Origin: Bimastos eiseni
Lineage: Eukaryota > Annelida > Clitellata > Crassiclitellata > Lumbricidae
Assembly: GCA_959347315.1 (NCBI GenBank)
Contig: OY365807.1
Span: 14,379,140-14,443,139 of the forward strand
Direction of reading: 5' to 3'
Length of the DNA: 64,000 nt
In this document: positions 11,054-24,109 of the stretch, piece by piece
How positions within the stretch are numbered: the stretch's first letter is position 1
How the letters are laid out: each line of letters starts with the position of its first letter
Notes under the pieces: model-generated
The model's database searches: none
The model's input: only the letters and a program-made list of their open reading frames with translations
Told to the model about the DNA's origin: nothing
Translations under genes and position numbers: made by a program

Positions 11054-11549
11054 CAGGGGCGGATCCAGACCATCTAGTAAGGGGGGGCGCGATTTTTAGG
11101 TTTTAGTGGCAACCGCAGGCAAGCCCACAGTAAAACTTGTTTACTTTATTTTCTTTGAGTATCATTCTTCTACTGTCTTAATCTATGTAATGTAACTATA
11201 ATGTGATTGAGCGTTTTGCGAAGTCGGAAAATCGTAAACTAGATTTTGTGTTATAAATTGTTAAAATAATCAACAAATCAAGGTTTTATGTACGTTACTA
11301 GTCTAACAACTAAACTCTCTAGTCTTCATCAAATGATTGTAATTCAAATTTCAATAATTATAAATTACTTCAAAATATAATTTACAACAGTGTACATCCA
11401 CATTAAAATTTGAACATTTTTGTTGACATTGCATACTTTCTTTATAAAGGGCTGCAAAAGCCAAGTAAAAATCGCTAAAGAAATTTCTTTCCAAATAATA
11501 TAGGGGGGGGGGCGATCGCCCCCATCGCCCCCCTATGGATCCGCCACTG
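11054..11549. mobile_element. Small hAT-type non-autonomous element, 496 bp
   Basis: The ends CAGGGGCGGATCCA and TGGATCCGCCACTG are inverted repeats with one mismatch. The 8-bp sequence AATCCAAT is repeated exactly on both sides (11,046-11,053 and 11,550-11,557). An 8-bp target duplication with CAG-type ends is the hAT hallmark. Poly-G/C tracts lie just inside both ends. The minus-strand frame at 11,351-11,590 is not considered a gene. Confidence 0.92.
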
Positions 11550-11899
11550 AATCCAATGGCAATAATGCTTTCTAATTCAATTGATCGCAACTGATGAACT
11601 TATTACACTTCACTACTAAATTCGATTATCAAACGCTAATATCACGGTTTTCACGGGCTCAACTTATCCGAAATTCTCTGTATATAGGCATACAGCGCTA
11701 TCTCAGACGATGACTCTAGGATAACTGGCAATGGGTTCGAGAGTGCTCTTCCTTATTTATTTATTATTAATATGTAACGCGCACAAGGTCACACCTAAAT
11801 GTGAATCTGAGGCTCGGATAGTCAGTCGGCAGGAGAAAATGCAATTAGATTTCCAAATATTTGAAAGCCAAAGAGAAATCGCGAGTTTTGAGGCGCTTT

Positions 11900-12600
11900 T
11901 CGACCTCACATAACAAGCTTTTGGCAGAGAGTGGCAGTCGATTCCATTCCTTAGGAGCAGAGACATGAAATGCACGAGAGCCCATAACTGTGGTTCAACT
12001 AAAAGACCTGTACTTGATGATCATAAGCAACGAGGAGGAATGTAAGGAGTTAGTAGAGCATGAATATAGGTAGATCTACTGGTGATGATGGCTTTGTAGG
12101 TCAAACAAGCTAACTTAAATTTGATTCTGAATTCAACAGGGAACCAATGCAGCTGGTGGAGTAGGGCAGAGGAGCATGTTCGTAGTGGGACACGTAGCAC
12201 TACTCGAGCTAACGTGTTTTGGATACGTTGAAGCCTTTTGAGTTTAAGGTCTGAGAGACCGACAAAAAGTGAATTAGCATAATCGAGGCGAGAGGAGACA
12301 AGTGAGCAGGCTATAGTTTCAGACATATTTTGAGTTAGATCGGACCTTATGTGACGTATTTCCCTGATGTGGTAGAAACAAGATTTACAAAAGCTTGTTA
12401 TGTGAGGTCGAAATGTGAGCTTGCTGTCGAGGGTAACCCTAAGTGTTTGACAGTCTGAAAGCGGCACAGCAGTGCCAGCCAGTTCAATGCTAGAGAGCAC
12501 AGGGAAAGAACGCAGGCGTTGACATGTGCCAAATACAATTGTTTCATAGGAACTAGCTTCTACATCATTTCGCGCAGGCGGAAAAGCTGTCAAACCCCCT
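11900..12600 (-). pseudogene. LINE reverse transcriptase C-terminal fragment, family II
   Basis: A 190-codon minus-strand frame (12,593 to 12,021) reads VTLDSKLTFRPHITSFCKSC, RLDYANSLFVGLSDLKLKRL, QRIQNTLARVVLRVP and LHQLHWFPVEFRIKFKLA. This is the region downstream of the catalytic motif in CR1/L2-type polymerases. Across a frameshift, the typical C-terminal AFHVSAPKEWNRLP follows near 11,960. The catalytic core and the endonuclease are missing. Confidence 0.88.
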
Positions 12601-12605
12601 CCCTT

Positions 12606-13100
12606 GGCATATCAAATGGCCTCCGATATGCCATGTTGGAGATCAGCACGCAGAACGATTTATCAGCCTTTTGAAGACAGGCAATCGTCCGATAGGCACA
12701 TCCTGGCTTCGGCTCCATCAAACCGGCCCACCTATGCAGTAACTGATGCATCATCGTTACCTTGACCTTAATAATGATACACTACCCTTAAATGATAATC
12801 AGTAATGTAACACATGTAAAATAACTCTATTGTAAGCATTTATAGGGACTTACATTGTCCAATTTGAAACTTTTATGACAATACAAAGTTAGTTAGCACT
12901 TTAATAGTGACTAGATTATGTTAGTTAGTACTGTTATTTAGTTACAAGACTATGCAAATTAGCACAGTAATCGTTTAATACTAGAAATGCAAGATGCATC
13001 AATAAAGTTAACTAAAACAGCAGTAAGACAGCCGAGTTAAACCCATATTAAAACCCTTTAAAATTTATAGAGCGTAATTAGCTTAATAATCGGACTTATA
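12606..13100. other. No gene seen; short hairpin at 12,606-12,632
   Basis: Only a small inverted repeat (GGCATATC ... GATATGCC) and AT-rich sequence are visible. Confidence 0.5.
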
Positions 13101-14942
13101 ATGAAAATAGAATTATATTCAATGCTCTCCAGGGCCGACTTTCATTCTATTAATTCTTATGGTTGTATTGTTTTCGATTCTTGTTCAAGCTTCCATCGCA
13201 GGGAATTATCCAGTGATTCTAGTTGTGCTCACAACGACGGTGACCGGACAATTCGGCGCGCGGACAATTTGGTGCGCGGACAATTTGGCGCCGGACAATT
13301 CGGCTACGGACAAATTCCGCTAAATTCACTTGTATTAATTACGGTAACTAATTGGGTAGTCGACGATTGTCACCATGTATCTACATGTAGGCCTACTAAT
13401 ACAGTATGATAATACATGGTAGTGAAGTAAATCCTATCTAAAAAATACCATTTTTCTTTCCCTGCTGTTTTGCGCTAGAAACGAGAATTACAGTATTACA
13501 CAGAATCGAATGGTTTAATATTGCACTAGCAGGCATTTATATGATAGGTTCGAGGTACAATTCTACCTATTTAATAGCTTATATACAGAGTGTAAACTAC
13601 AACTACAATTGGGTATTTAAGCAAACATATAAACTGTTTACAAATACTGTAGAAAATGAAATCAAACATCTTGATAATACCTACCGAAATAATTATTTCA
13701 AGTGAATTAATTTTAATCTAAACCAGAACCAGAACAAATCACACAGAATTGAATTTATGAGCGTTTAATGCTATGCATAGGAAATTGTTAAAATTGTAAA
13801 CAGGACATTGTTAAAAGTGGATTTATAAATGATTAGTAAGAACGCGAAATCAATTCGCAAGGTGGCTGATGGTGCTAGTTTTGGTTCACAACGTATTTTG
13901 AACTTCGATGAAACAACACAGATCCGTAGTATATGAAACTTCCAATTGGTAGGCAAAATAGCACAAGCTGAAACAAGTTTGTTATATAACAGAACCTTCA
14001 ACTCTCCCTCACCCTACACAATATAACGCTAACAAAACAGGAACCAACCCACCTACCCCTTCATCGTTATATGATATATAAACGGTCCCGTATGTCCGTG
14101 AGTTAAGGAATAGAGTCAGCATAGATGGACGTAGAGGGGGTGGATCTATATCTCCTTTGGATGCGCCTCCATATCCAAACATTATAATCATAATATTATA
14201 ATCATAAACATCATTATATTTTAAATTAAAAAATTTTAAGCTCGGAGACAACTGTCGTTGAGGGTTCCCGGACTATTCGGCGACGGACAATTCGGCGCTG
14301 GGACAATTCGGCGTCGGACAATTCGGCGCGCGGATAATTTGGCGCCGGGACAATTCGGCGCCGGGACAATTCGGCGCCGGATGAGTTTGTAAGTGTATTT
14401 AGATCAAATGTCGGTATGCAGTAAATGGCATTTTAAAACAAATTCAGAATGGAAGCGAAATAGTGTTCTCCATATTATCCAACACATGTCTAGTTATCAG
14501 GCCTACTATGTGAGTCAGACACCCAAATGTAATATTTTTTAGTTTTATCTACAGTGGAGGACTACTCTAGTTAGAAGGTGACACGGTCCCTATGTGTTGA
14601 CTATGACTCTACAATAACCAAACATGTGCTGGATATTATGGAAAATATCATTTCGCTCCATTATGAATTTTTTTTAAATGTTAGTACATACCGGCATCTG
14701 GTCTAAATACAGACCCATCCGGTGCCGAATTGTCCGTAGCCGAATTGTCCGGCGCCAAATTGTCCTTGCACCAAATTGTCCGCGCGCCGAATTGTCCGGT
14801 CACCGTCGTTGTGAGCACAACTAGAATCACTGGATAATTCCCTGCGATGGAACCTTGAACAAGAATCGAAAACAATACAACCATAAGAATTAATAGAATG
14901 AAAGTCGGCCCTGGAGAGCATTGAATATAATTCTATTTTCAT
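13101..14942. mobile_element. Foldback element with ~213-bp inverted arms and GGACAATTCGGC repeats
   Basis: Positions 13,101-13,313 and 14,729-14,942 are inverted copies of about 213 bp with few differences. The inner half of each arm is a tandem series of 15-17-bp units of the type GGACAATTCGGCGC. A third, central array of the same unit lies at 14,272-14,386. The rest of the interior is AT-rich with no transposase. The matching frames at 13,101-13,409 (+) and 14,703-15,050 (-) are translations of the two arms, not genes. No target duplication could be fixed. Confidence 0.75.
14272..14386. repeat. Central array of GGACAATTCGGCGCC units
   Basis: Six to seven head-to-tail units of 15-17 bp, with variants GGCGTCGGACAATTC and GGCGCGCGGATAATTTG. 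Confidence 0.85.
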
Positions 14943-14944
14943 AT

Positions 14945-15396
14945 CAGCATGATGTGGCTGACATACTAAATTCGTCAAACAAACTTCGTTTAACATGTTG
15001 ATCGCACAAAAACAGAGATTCTTACACAGAACAATACTGGCAAATGGCAATGCAAAACAATTTGAGTCTAGGCTTTACCTTATTTCTTTAACTTATTGAG
15101 CATATTTTCTTTCTGGTTAGTACAAGAAACGACATGTTTCGACTGGGCGTCTGCGGAGTACACGCTTTCGGCGACTTAGCTACTTCTGGTGCTGAATCAA
15201 TTTTGAGATTCAAAGGGAAAAGTGTTACTAATGATAGACTGAACATTTCAAGTGAATTCGTTCTTCACATTTCTCAATAGGGGAACCCTAAGTTGCTAAA
15301 ATACCAAAAGGAAACGTCACGCAGTCTATAATAATTATCCTGCTCATCATAAAAGAATAGATTAATTATATAGAAAACATAACACATTTAATGATC
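14945..15396. other. 3' flank of fucosyltransferase gene 1
   Basis: Non-coding stretch between the foldback element and the stop codon of gene 1. No clear polyadenylation site was fixed on the minus strand. Confidence 0.4.
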
Positions 15397-18300
15397 TTAA
15401 GTTAAACGCGCTTCGCTTCTCCAAGATTGCCAGTGTCCGGCTTTCGGCTTTTTCAAACACATTCCACCTTCCCACCAATTATGAAAGTTTTGGTACCAGT
15501 GAACATAGCCTCCGTCGTCATTCGCATGCAAAACAGCACACAAACGACACCATGGGGACGTCGAAATAAACTTTCCAGTCTTCTTCCAGCGAAAGTATTC
15601 GTTGTAGAGTGTATCGTTCTTATCCAGAATATGGAGGTAGTCAGCCAGTTGTTTCGGACTTTCAAAGTCGTCGACGTGAATGTAGGACCCGGGCGGAGCC
15701 AAGGCTTTGTAGTCGTCTGGATGCGCCCCCAGAACAATTGGAATTACATCATTCCTGAAGATAAAATTAGAATACGATTAGGCTTTAACGTGCAACCAGA
15801 AATGTTCATGACGTCATTTCTAACCCTGGCGTCATTTTTGAAAGCAGCGATTGAAATGAGGCTAGATTTTGAATCTGATTATGACAAGTCCTTATTCGTT
15901 TATTTAGAAAGAAAACAATGTATACGACATAAATGCAGAAATGCTGACATGGATGACAAACCAGTTAATATTCTGATATATTGATCTGGGGATAAATCAA
16001 AAGTTGTCTTTTGGTGGGAGAACATGGTTGGTGAAAGGAGTGGAGATGGAGTAGAGGTAGGAGTTGGTAAAAAACATGCTTGGGGTTGTGTAAAATGGAG
16101 GAAAAGGAATTTTGCATCTGCTATGTTTGCAAGTTAAGATACTGTTGGGAAAAATTGTTCTATAGGCAACTTAGGCGTTTGTCTCTTCTTAGAAGATTTT
16201 CCATGCGCTCTTAATCAGAGGCAATGTTAGACCCCTCCAGAAGGGGAAGGCATAAATTGTAGTGACTGTGGTTATGCTGTGAATGGAACTGGAAGAAAAA
16301 CCACGGGTTTTGAATTTTCCGATAGCATTAAACTAGGAGAAGCGAATTGCTGTGAGGTGGTCAATGTGAGCTGTGAGTTTGAGACTGCTTTGAAGAAAGA
16401 TACTCAATATCATTAAAGTATTAAAATGAATGCAAGAAACAACAACTACAAGAATAAGATTTGAGACAGTAGGAAATATTCCATTACGCTATTTCAATTC
16501 CCACTAACACATTAGCTAAATTTTACACTCGACCTATACGATCCTTTATAGGCCCCACGGATTCTTTACAGTAGTCTAATTGTGAAACTATCATATTGAA
16601 CGTATGATGAAAGTTCGAATTCGTAATTATAATCAACAAACTTCGAAAGTTGCACTCGAAAGCCAAGCATAGGGCAGTGGGCACCCGCCTATTAACGAAC
16701 CCTGTCGTTGACTCATAATTGCCACATTACAATTCTTATTCTCTTACATTAGTCCTGAGCTGCTGCCATTACATACCTTGTTGCTGCATAACATTCTTGG
16801 ATCTGAACAAGAAAGGCTTAGAGGTCGTATATAAAACTGACGGGAGGAAGAAGGTTACACGAATGCGGCTATAGGAAATGAAAGTGCATGACAAATTCGA
16901 ACGTTTGAATATAAATTCCAAGCGGTTATTTTAGTACCGCCTGTGCCTAATAATCGTAAACATCATTGAATTCAATCGGAATTCAAATAGCAAACAGACG
17001 AACAGACAATAATTATTATGTGAGATTCTGCACCTGGATATAAAATTCAAATCCATTTCTGAACTCGGCAGATGAGCAGTAGATGAGCGAAAGTCCTCAT
17101 TGAAATGTTGACTTTCGCAAAAGCGATGGAGAGGGTAGGGCCAAACGCGAACAAATGCTGCAGGCTATTATTAGCTTATAGGGGCTATAGTTTAGCGACC
17201 CGACGACGTAGCTGCTGATGACTAGAAGCCGTGGTTTATGCAATTATGCGATTTCGCATATTTTCGCATAATTTACGACATTTTTTCGCATAATCCACGG
17301 GGGCCTAACAATCGGCTGGCTGTTTATACTGGACTACATCGACTGGTCAGCCTAGGCTATGTGTTGTCAAATCTCTTACACCAATGTAGACCTACCATGA
17401 TGATGGTTCCACGAACATGCTCTGTAACAGTTTAGTCGAGCATTCATCTTGGTTGAGTTAGAAGCTTTTCCTTGCAAGACAATTCGTTTACATAATAACT
17501 GGTTTCTATCGTAGAAAGACAGTTCTTAGTCGCACATTGTATCTATATCTCATAACTTATATTTTTTATTATAGTGTAATAATTTTGAAGTTGGACAAAG
17601 TATGGAAGGAGGCAATTTACCTCGTACACTGACAGCAGTTAGTGCTCATGACACCATGCGAACATTTTCACTTGATTCATTATAAGCTTACTTAGGGGTC
17701 GTCCATTAATAACATCTCGCGACTAGGGGTCACATATTTGCATTTTATATTTTGATATTCAGTTGCCTCAAATTCTTTACATATTTAGGGTGTGTTGACT
17801 TTTTATGAGTAACTATTTCATTAACTAATTATTATTAACGGGTCTGATTCTTAATTGTTCATTCTCCAAAGCGGGTTTTATCTTCCTCTGTAGGAGAGAG
17901 GTACAAGCGCAAATCACAAAGACACAGTGTGGATGACATACACTTTCCAGTGCTTATCACCGTCTAAAACTGAATTCATGTTATACATGTATACACATGC
18001 GTGACTAGCTCAATAAATAATAATAATAATAAAGACGATTTATATGGCGCCGTAACGCGGCCATACTGCTACAAGGGCGCCTCACATACAACTAACAATC
18101 GGGATACGCCTTCGAGAAGAGATAAATATAATTCAATATCCTGTATTTTCCTCATTTTTGCAAATTGCTCTATAAGCATAGATGTTCTGCCTATGTTATC
18201 TTCCTACATTATTATCTCTCCCAGAATATATTTTACTACTCTTGGGGTTCTCGCACTGGGAGCGCTAGGCCTACTGGATGGCCACCAGGGAGCGGCGCTA

Positions 18301-20812
18301 TAATAATTAATAAATTTAATTAATTTAAATACGTTACACAAATGCAATTGAATTCACTAGCCCAGCAAACATATTTATTGACTCAATTTCTTTTCACGCA
18401 CGACAAGTAGTTCACAAGTTAATTGCATACCATTTAATTGTTGGGCTAAGGCTAGAGTAAACCGGATAGGGGTTGGGGCTATAATGATCTAGGGTTAAGG
18501 AATGTGCATTGGCCTGCTGTGGAACAAAGCCAGTTGAATGACAAGTGACCAACTGGCTAAACGGCAGTAGTGGCTGACGCATGCAGAAAGACAGGTGAGA
18601 GACAGGTAAGAGAGAGAGCAGGGCAAGAGAGAGACTGGGCATCTGAGCAGAGGAATTGAAGCACAGCCAGACCGGGTGCCGAAAGCAAGGATGAGATATG
18701 CAGTGATATTAAATTTTGATAAAGCAGAGGAACCCAAGATTATGGAACGGTAACTCTCTTTGACCCAGGTAATTGATAGATTCAGAATCGTATGAAGTTG
18801 CCAGGAGGGTTTCTGGCCCTCTAACTAAGGGCAGCTAGAATTCTGGGTGACATTAAATAATTGTTTGTATTTATCATTAAAAGGCTGACCACGCCCCTAT
18901 AAGGGATTCATTCAAGCCTCAAGGTGATAAAATTATATTTATCATTAATGGTGTAGATATATTAATGCTATCCAATAGTTTGCATTTGCATCTAATTGCA
19001 TTGATATAAACATACAGTGCTATCAAATGTGGATTACAATTAGATATGTATTATGCTTTTGTTCTTTTTAATACTTGTGTTGATTATCAGCAATAAATAC
19101 AGATACTAAATTCGCATGCTCTTTGATCACTATCGATACACATAGCATAATTTTAGCAAAGTAGTTTTCAAAGTAGTTAACTATTTATCTGGTAGTTACT
19201 AAACTAGTAATAACTACTTGTAATTTAAAGTAGTTAACTAGTAGTTATATAACTACTTATTTTGAAAGTAGTTAGGAAGTAGTTTTAACTACTCTTCAAG
19301 CACTTGGTGCCCATCACTGTCAGTCAGATACTCGAAGAAAGCACGAAACACAACCAGAAAGTCAACATCAACTTCATATGGGCTTATAGTTAAAAAGCAT
19401 TCGACAGGCATATGACATAATGGAATGTGAAGAGGGTCTGCATGAAGAACAGAGTTACTGATTAAACTTGTATAAGGGATATATAAAAATCATAAAGTGT
19501 AAATAAATGTCGTCTAAACGGTCAAAAAATACTGTCAAACAATGGGAGTACGACATCGCCGTCTCTTATAAATCCTCCATAACTATTTAACCAGGCAGCA
19601 GAACTTCAGAAGCTTGAATATCACTCAATCTTAACAGCACCGAGGTAGCATTCGCACAAGGTATAGAAGGACGCGTTACAACATGGTGACTAATCAAAGT
19701 ACTTACACAGGGATGAGTTTACGTTTAGATTTGAAAATACTAATCAAGGAGGATCTTTGGATTGTTTCGGGTAAAGAGTTTCATGCAGACGTGGTTAAAT
19801 CGGACAATGATTTGAAGATCTGCTCGTATACTTACAGTAAGGCGTTGGTGAAAAGTTTTTCTGTGATGTAGTCTCTGCAGCAGTTGTTCTCAAACGCCAG
19901 ATAGAACTTGTAGTCTCTTTTCAGCATCTGAAGGCATTCGCCCCATTCTTCTTTAGGGCATTTCAGTTTTCCACAGCGTCCATAGATGTCGATGCCAATA
20001 TACTTGGCCAGCTTTGCGGCATAGTCCACTCGTCCGCTGTTGATTCCAAAATCGCAGTTACTAACAAACCAGGCCACCTTCTTTGTCTTTCCAGAGGCGT
20101 AATTCACACCGGCTTCTAAACGGTAGTCCTCGATTCGAGTGAAATTGTGAAAGGCCACGAATTTTCCGTAAGGATAAGAAATCGTCGCGTCTCGTCGGTA
20201 GACCATCGTCCAGTTAACTAATCTTCCGAGAGCACGAGAATCAAACAGTTTTATAGCCGACGACAGTGGTGGGGTCTCTCTTCCAAATAAGATCCAAACC
20301 TGGTTTTTCGGCTTCGGCAGCATCTCTGTCAACATCGAAGCATCGAACCGTTGGAATAAAACTGCATCTGCGTTTATTAGGTCCTTCCGTGTCCTCGTGA
20401 TGCTGCAAGCCCGGTGGCCTGCAGGGCAGTGTTCAGACTTGAACAGATGCTGCCCCTCGGGTATTGGGTCCCCGTAGTTGATGTGAGGTACCAGGTAAAT
20501 GAGCTTCAAGTTCGTTGCGTTGGATTTGTCGAACCAATGCAAGCCAGTCACAAGTTCCAACTGATCAGATATACGATCGTTCGTTTCGACACCTTCTCTT
20601 GGCCAGACGAGTCCAGGAAAGTTTGTCTGGTTATAAACTGCCGGAATGTTGTCGATACGTGAGGTTGTCGTCCGCACTGTTTTCGATATGATGATTTCGT
20701 ATACGACTAACAGTAAGAGCGTACACAACACCATTATCTTCACGCGAACGTGTGTCGAACGCAATCCTATGAAGCCTTTGAGTTTCAACGACTCAGACCT
20801 CAAACGTTCCAT
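15397..20812 (-). CDS. Alpha-1,3-fucosyltransferase-like protein (GT10), gene 1
   Basis: Two exons, 20,812-19,836 and 15,754-15,397, joined across a 4.1-kb phase-2 intron (donor GTAAGT, acceptor ATCTTCAG), give 444 residues. The protein is predicted to be a type II Golgi enzyme that transfers fucose from GDP-fucose to N-acetylglucosamine in glycans. It has a basic N-terminus, one membrane segment at about residues 26-42 and a stem. Family motifs are NWTMVYRRD (200-208), VAWFVSNC (246-253), DIYGRCG (275-281) and FENNCCRDYITEKL (307-320), the last being the GDP-fucose-binding region. Exon 2 continues with VIPIVLGAHPDDY and HVDDF and ends in a cysteine pair (WCRLC). N-glycosylation sequons are at 61, 98, 200 and 223. 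The start is the first Met before the membrane segment. Length and motif order fit the family; the exact acceptor cannot be told from sequence. Confidence 0.94.
17229..17301. repeat. Tiny inverted-repeat sequence, 73 bp
   Basis: It begins CCGTGGTTTATGC and ends GCATAATCCACGG, giving 13-bp imperfect inverted ends. The inside repeats TTCGCATA. It looks like a very short MITE. Confidence 0.6.
18010..18085 (-). repeat. LINE/SINE 3' tail with AAT microsatellite
   Basis: An AATAATAAT run followed by ATTTATATGGCGCCGTAACG and GCTACAAGGGCGC matches the tail of the LINE at 21,760-22,180. It is the end of a minus-strand copy with little else left. Confidence 0.65.
19020..19320 (-). mobile_element. hAT-type element end rich in AGTAGTTA, copy 1
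   Basis: The outer end is TGCCCATCACTG near 19,319, the reverse complement of CAGTGATGGGCA. Inside are many AGTAGTTAACTACT motifs, then sequence ending ACATATCTAATTGTAA when read on the minus strand. The whole ~300 bp is the inverted counterpart of 24,827-25,110. The other end of the element was not found. Confidence 0.75.
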
Positions 20813-21690
20813 ACTGTTCTTATATTGCCATAATGCCTAGATGCGAGAATATTACAGCTTCAGGCTCCTATAGAACATCCGTGTGTAGAGGGGTAAATAA
20901 TTATACGCCGACCGTATACCTCCATATCGACAGTTCACAGATTGGTTTGTCGAAAGTAGGTCGTTTGTTCTGAACTTCAACGGGCAGCTGAGACATACCT
21001 GTTAACCACTAAAAGGCCGACTGCTACGCTGTGTTTTATTGGCTGCCAGGTCCGTGTCTGAACGTTAAAAGTCGTGATCATACTAAGGCAGTAATCGCTT
21101 AATGTACCACGAGAACATCTGTATGTAGGTCGACAGCTCTACAGCTCTGAACTAGAGTATATATATACGCCTATATATAAATGCTAGCGGGTAGGCACAC
21201 ACACATATATATATGAATATATAATGCATAATTATAATATGCGTGTGTGGGTGATTATTTAGGTGCACTAATACTTATATTAGGATGGAGGCTTGGAACC
21301 AAAGTCTGAGTGAGCACTTTCCCATAGAGATTCACAACACAATTATTGCCTACTCCAACACAAAAACAGTGCTCACAAACGGAATGTTTTATGAAAAAAC
21401 CGAAAGACAATAGCACATAGGTCTATGGTTTAATGAGCGTGTCTGAGTATTATAAACGATTGCATGGTAAACACACCTTATAGGCCTACGTGAAAGAATG
21501 ACTGGAAGATTAAACGACATATTAGCTGCTAATGCCAATTGGTAATGAAACAGTGATCGGATCATTATCACAATGTTGGTAAGATGGTATGTACGTTTCT
21601 AGGCCCTAGCTACTGATTGCCCGCGGTGCTGAAAGTCGTAGCTTTGTCACTGCCGTGAAAATGTGGACCCAAGATGCTAATGAATGAATG
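20813..21690. other. 5' flank of gene 1
   Basis: Non-coding sequence containing several TATATA runs (21,160-21,240). The promoter of gene 1 should lie here, but no specific core element can be assigned. Confidence 0.35.
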
Positions 21691-21759
21691 AATTTAGAAA
21701 TAAATGAATGAACGAAGCGATATATAAACGCGCAACAGAACGAACAAGGTTCAGTGAGC

Positions 21760-22180
21760 TGGAAACGCCTCTATTGTTATTTATTATCATTAAGCGGACA
21801 ATTTCTAAAACGCCGTAACGCAGCCATGCCGCTACAAGAGCGCTTTACAATAACAATCAGCAAACGACAAGAAAAGCATAGGGCCTACTATGACAATAAC
21901 TACATCAGTTCTTCAGGGATATGCCTTCATAAACAGGTGAGATTTGAGTCATGTCCTAAAGATCTCAATCGATGCCACAGAACGCACCTCAGGCGGGAGA
22001 CTATTCCAGAGGCGCGGGCCAGACACAGAGAAGGCATTGCAAACCACTTCCAGTGGATGCAATTTATCGGAGTTAACAAAATGACCAACCTGATTCATAC
22101 ACACGCATGCACACACTTGCACACACTTGCACACACGCACACTCCACCCCCCCCCCCCCCACCCACCGACACACAATCAG
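21760..22180 (-). pseudogene. LINE C-terminal fragment and 3' tail, family III
   Basis: The minus strand encodes KLHPLEVVCNAFSVSGP followed by RLWNSLPPEVRSVASIEIF, the typical C-terminus of a CR1/L2-type polymerase. The 3' tail runs to about 21,760 with the GGCGTTTTAGAAATTG variant of a GCGCCATATAAAT end. A CA repeat and a poly-C tract lie at 22,095-22,165. A partial sister copy lies at 29,443-29,640. Confidence 0.82.
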
Positions 22181-22189
22181 AGAAATGGA

Positions 22190-22885
22190 GGAGTTGTTGC
22201 TATATTTTGTCTGCCGCTATTTCTTCGCTTCCCACCGACGACTTTGATTCCAACTCGAAAAACCTTCGTATAAGCCAAGGTATCGATGTTCAAACGAATT
22301 TAGATAACACTGAATGAATTATATAATTATATCTATATATAGATTTAGGGTGGAGGTCGAAACGGAGCAGATATATCATGTTGTAGACATAAACGCACAA
22401 ATTCCCTCGACTGAAGGGACTTACATAAAACGATGTCGGGTGTATTTCTGCTGTCTAGTAGAAAGGAAATGTTTAGGATGTTTAGGCCTAAATGATACGC
22501 TATCATAATATCCAGCCTACATTAATCTGATCTTTTTACCGTAATTAACGAAGGCCTAAGAGAGCCTACGTCGCGAATTGGTTTTTGGACGCGTGCGAAG
22601 CTTTTCAAAGCAGTGTCTCAACTTTCAAAGTCGTCTGATGACATCTGCCGAACTAAGCCCGCACAAATACGATTATTGATGAATAATAATTTAACTTCGT
22701 TGATATCGCCAGGTGGACAATGAATTTCAAAATTACGTAAGAGGACAAGCCTGAACGTCTGCGAATAATTGTGAGGACAAATTTTGTGTAATCGTAAATT
22801 CGAAACTTCTACAGCGTTGACAAAAGCGATGTCACGGGTACCTGCTTAGTAACTAACACTTAATCGATAGGCAGAGGCAAAGATC
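22190..22885. other. No gene seen
   Basis: No recognisable coding sequence or repeat; the plus-strand frames here are short and unconvincing. Confidence 0.45.
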
Positions 22886-22889
22886 ATTG

Positions 22890-23012
<123 letters not shown>

Positions 23013-23151
23013 TTGATATGGGTGATGCTCAGGTTTCGATTTGTTAAAAAAGAATCAGGAGTTGGAAATCTATTGAAGGGCATTTTGCACAACAGCGCTC
23101 AAATTTAGAAAATAACAATTGAATAAAAAAGATGATGGAAATTTCAAAACA

Positions 23152-23505
23152 ATTTACAGATATATTTTTATGGAACTGCTGAAGCAAATTTAATATCGAG
23201 CAGTGCTTAAATTTGACAGAGTTTGCTAAAATGTAATCTTAGTTTTTAGTTAAAATACAACTCAGTTATTTTCATTTACCTTTACAACTCCGGCATTTTA
23301 TTTAAAATACAGTGTCAATAATTTACAGATAAACTTTTATGAAATTGCTGAAGCACACTTAATATTGAGCAGTACTTAAATGTGACAGAGTTGGCATAAA
23401 AATTACATTCTAGATCCTTAATAATTTTAATAAAATACAGCTCTGTTACTTTTATTTACATACATTTACAACTCCGTTATTTTATTTAAAAATACGCAGT
23501 TCAAA
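23152..23505. repeat. Two tandem copies of a ~170-bp AT-rich unit
   Basis: Copies begin at 23,152 and about 23,320 with ATTTACAGATA. They share CTGAAGCANANTTAATAT, GAGCAGT and TTTACAACTCCG at matching places. Identity is high but imperfect. Confidence 0.8.
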
Positions 23506-23509
23506 GTAC

Positions 23510-24105
23510 TGTCACTGTTCATAATTATTGATTAATTATTACTAATTATGCATAGCAATATGATACAGCAACCCCAGTTATGCTAATGAAAAATTATTTA
23601 ATTTGCACGATGAACTAATCTCATTTATTTAAAGTCACTGAGTAGTAAGCCATGATCAACTACCCTTAGAATCTTATTTGAACTCCCTGGTTACATTCAG
23701 GTGCCAGAATGATGTAAGTGATAAAACAGACACAGACATTCCAGTCAAAATTTAAAAAATGTCCTCTTAACACTTGACCTAAACGATTCCACCTTTCCAA
23801 AAGAAACTGTTTCTTTTCTTTAGGTCTAAATACTGTTTCTTTCTTCCCAGTCCTCAGCGACTGGTTGGTTTACGTCTATACACTCATTTTCTCATGCACA
23901 AAATATTTTGCGTCCAAAAAGGCAAAGTGCGTAGCGCTCTGTCTGCCATTCTGAAACAATTAGTCTGATGAATTGTCGCTTAATTTACACTTGACTGCCA
24001 TTGACTGAAAAGTACTAAGATTTTGCTTCCTGATGGGATCTTGAAATTTCACAGTTTTATCTAATAATCTGGATTGAATAAATATTTGTGTTGCATTTTC
24101 ACCAA
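23510..24105. other. No gene seen
   Basis: AT-rich; probably further decayed sequence downstream of the transposon-like frame at 24,110-24,797, but no residues can be matched. Confidence 0.35.
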
Positions 24106-24109
24106 CTGC

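Larger units (their letters stand above)
15755..19835 (-). other. Intron of gene 1
   Basis: The intron is AT-rich. It holds a small terminal-inverted-repeat sequence (17,229), one end of a possible DNA element (AGGGGTCGTCCATTAATAAC near 17,694), a LINE tail (18,010) and a hAT end (19,020-19,320). The remaining stretches at 15,985-17,220 and 18,410-19,000 show nothing recognisable. The plus-strand frame at 15,427-15,984 mostly mirrors exon 2. Confidence 0.75.

Noticed and set aside
11731..11913. 60-codon frame with a signal-peptide-like start (MGSRVLFLIYLLLICNA)
   Set aside because: It runs into the antisense of the LINE fragment at 11,900 and has no other support.
13101..15050. Two similar 102- and 115-codon proteins
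   Set aside because: They are the two inverted arms of the foldback element read through its repeat units.
15427..15984. 185-codon plus-strand frame over exon 2 of gene 1
   Set aside because: It is antisense to the conserved fucosyltransferase exon and has no similarity of its own.
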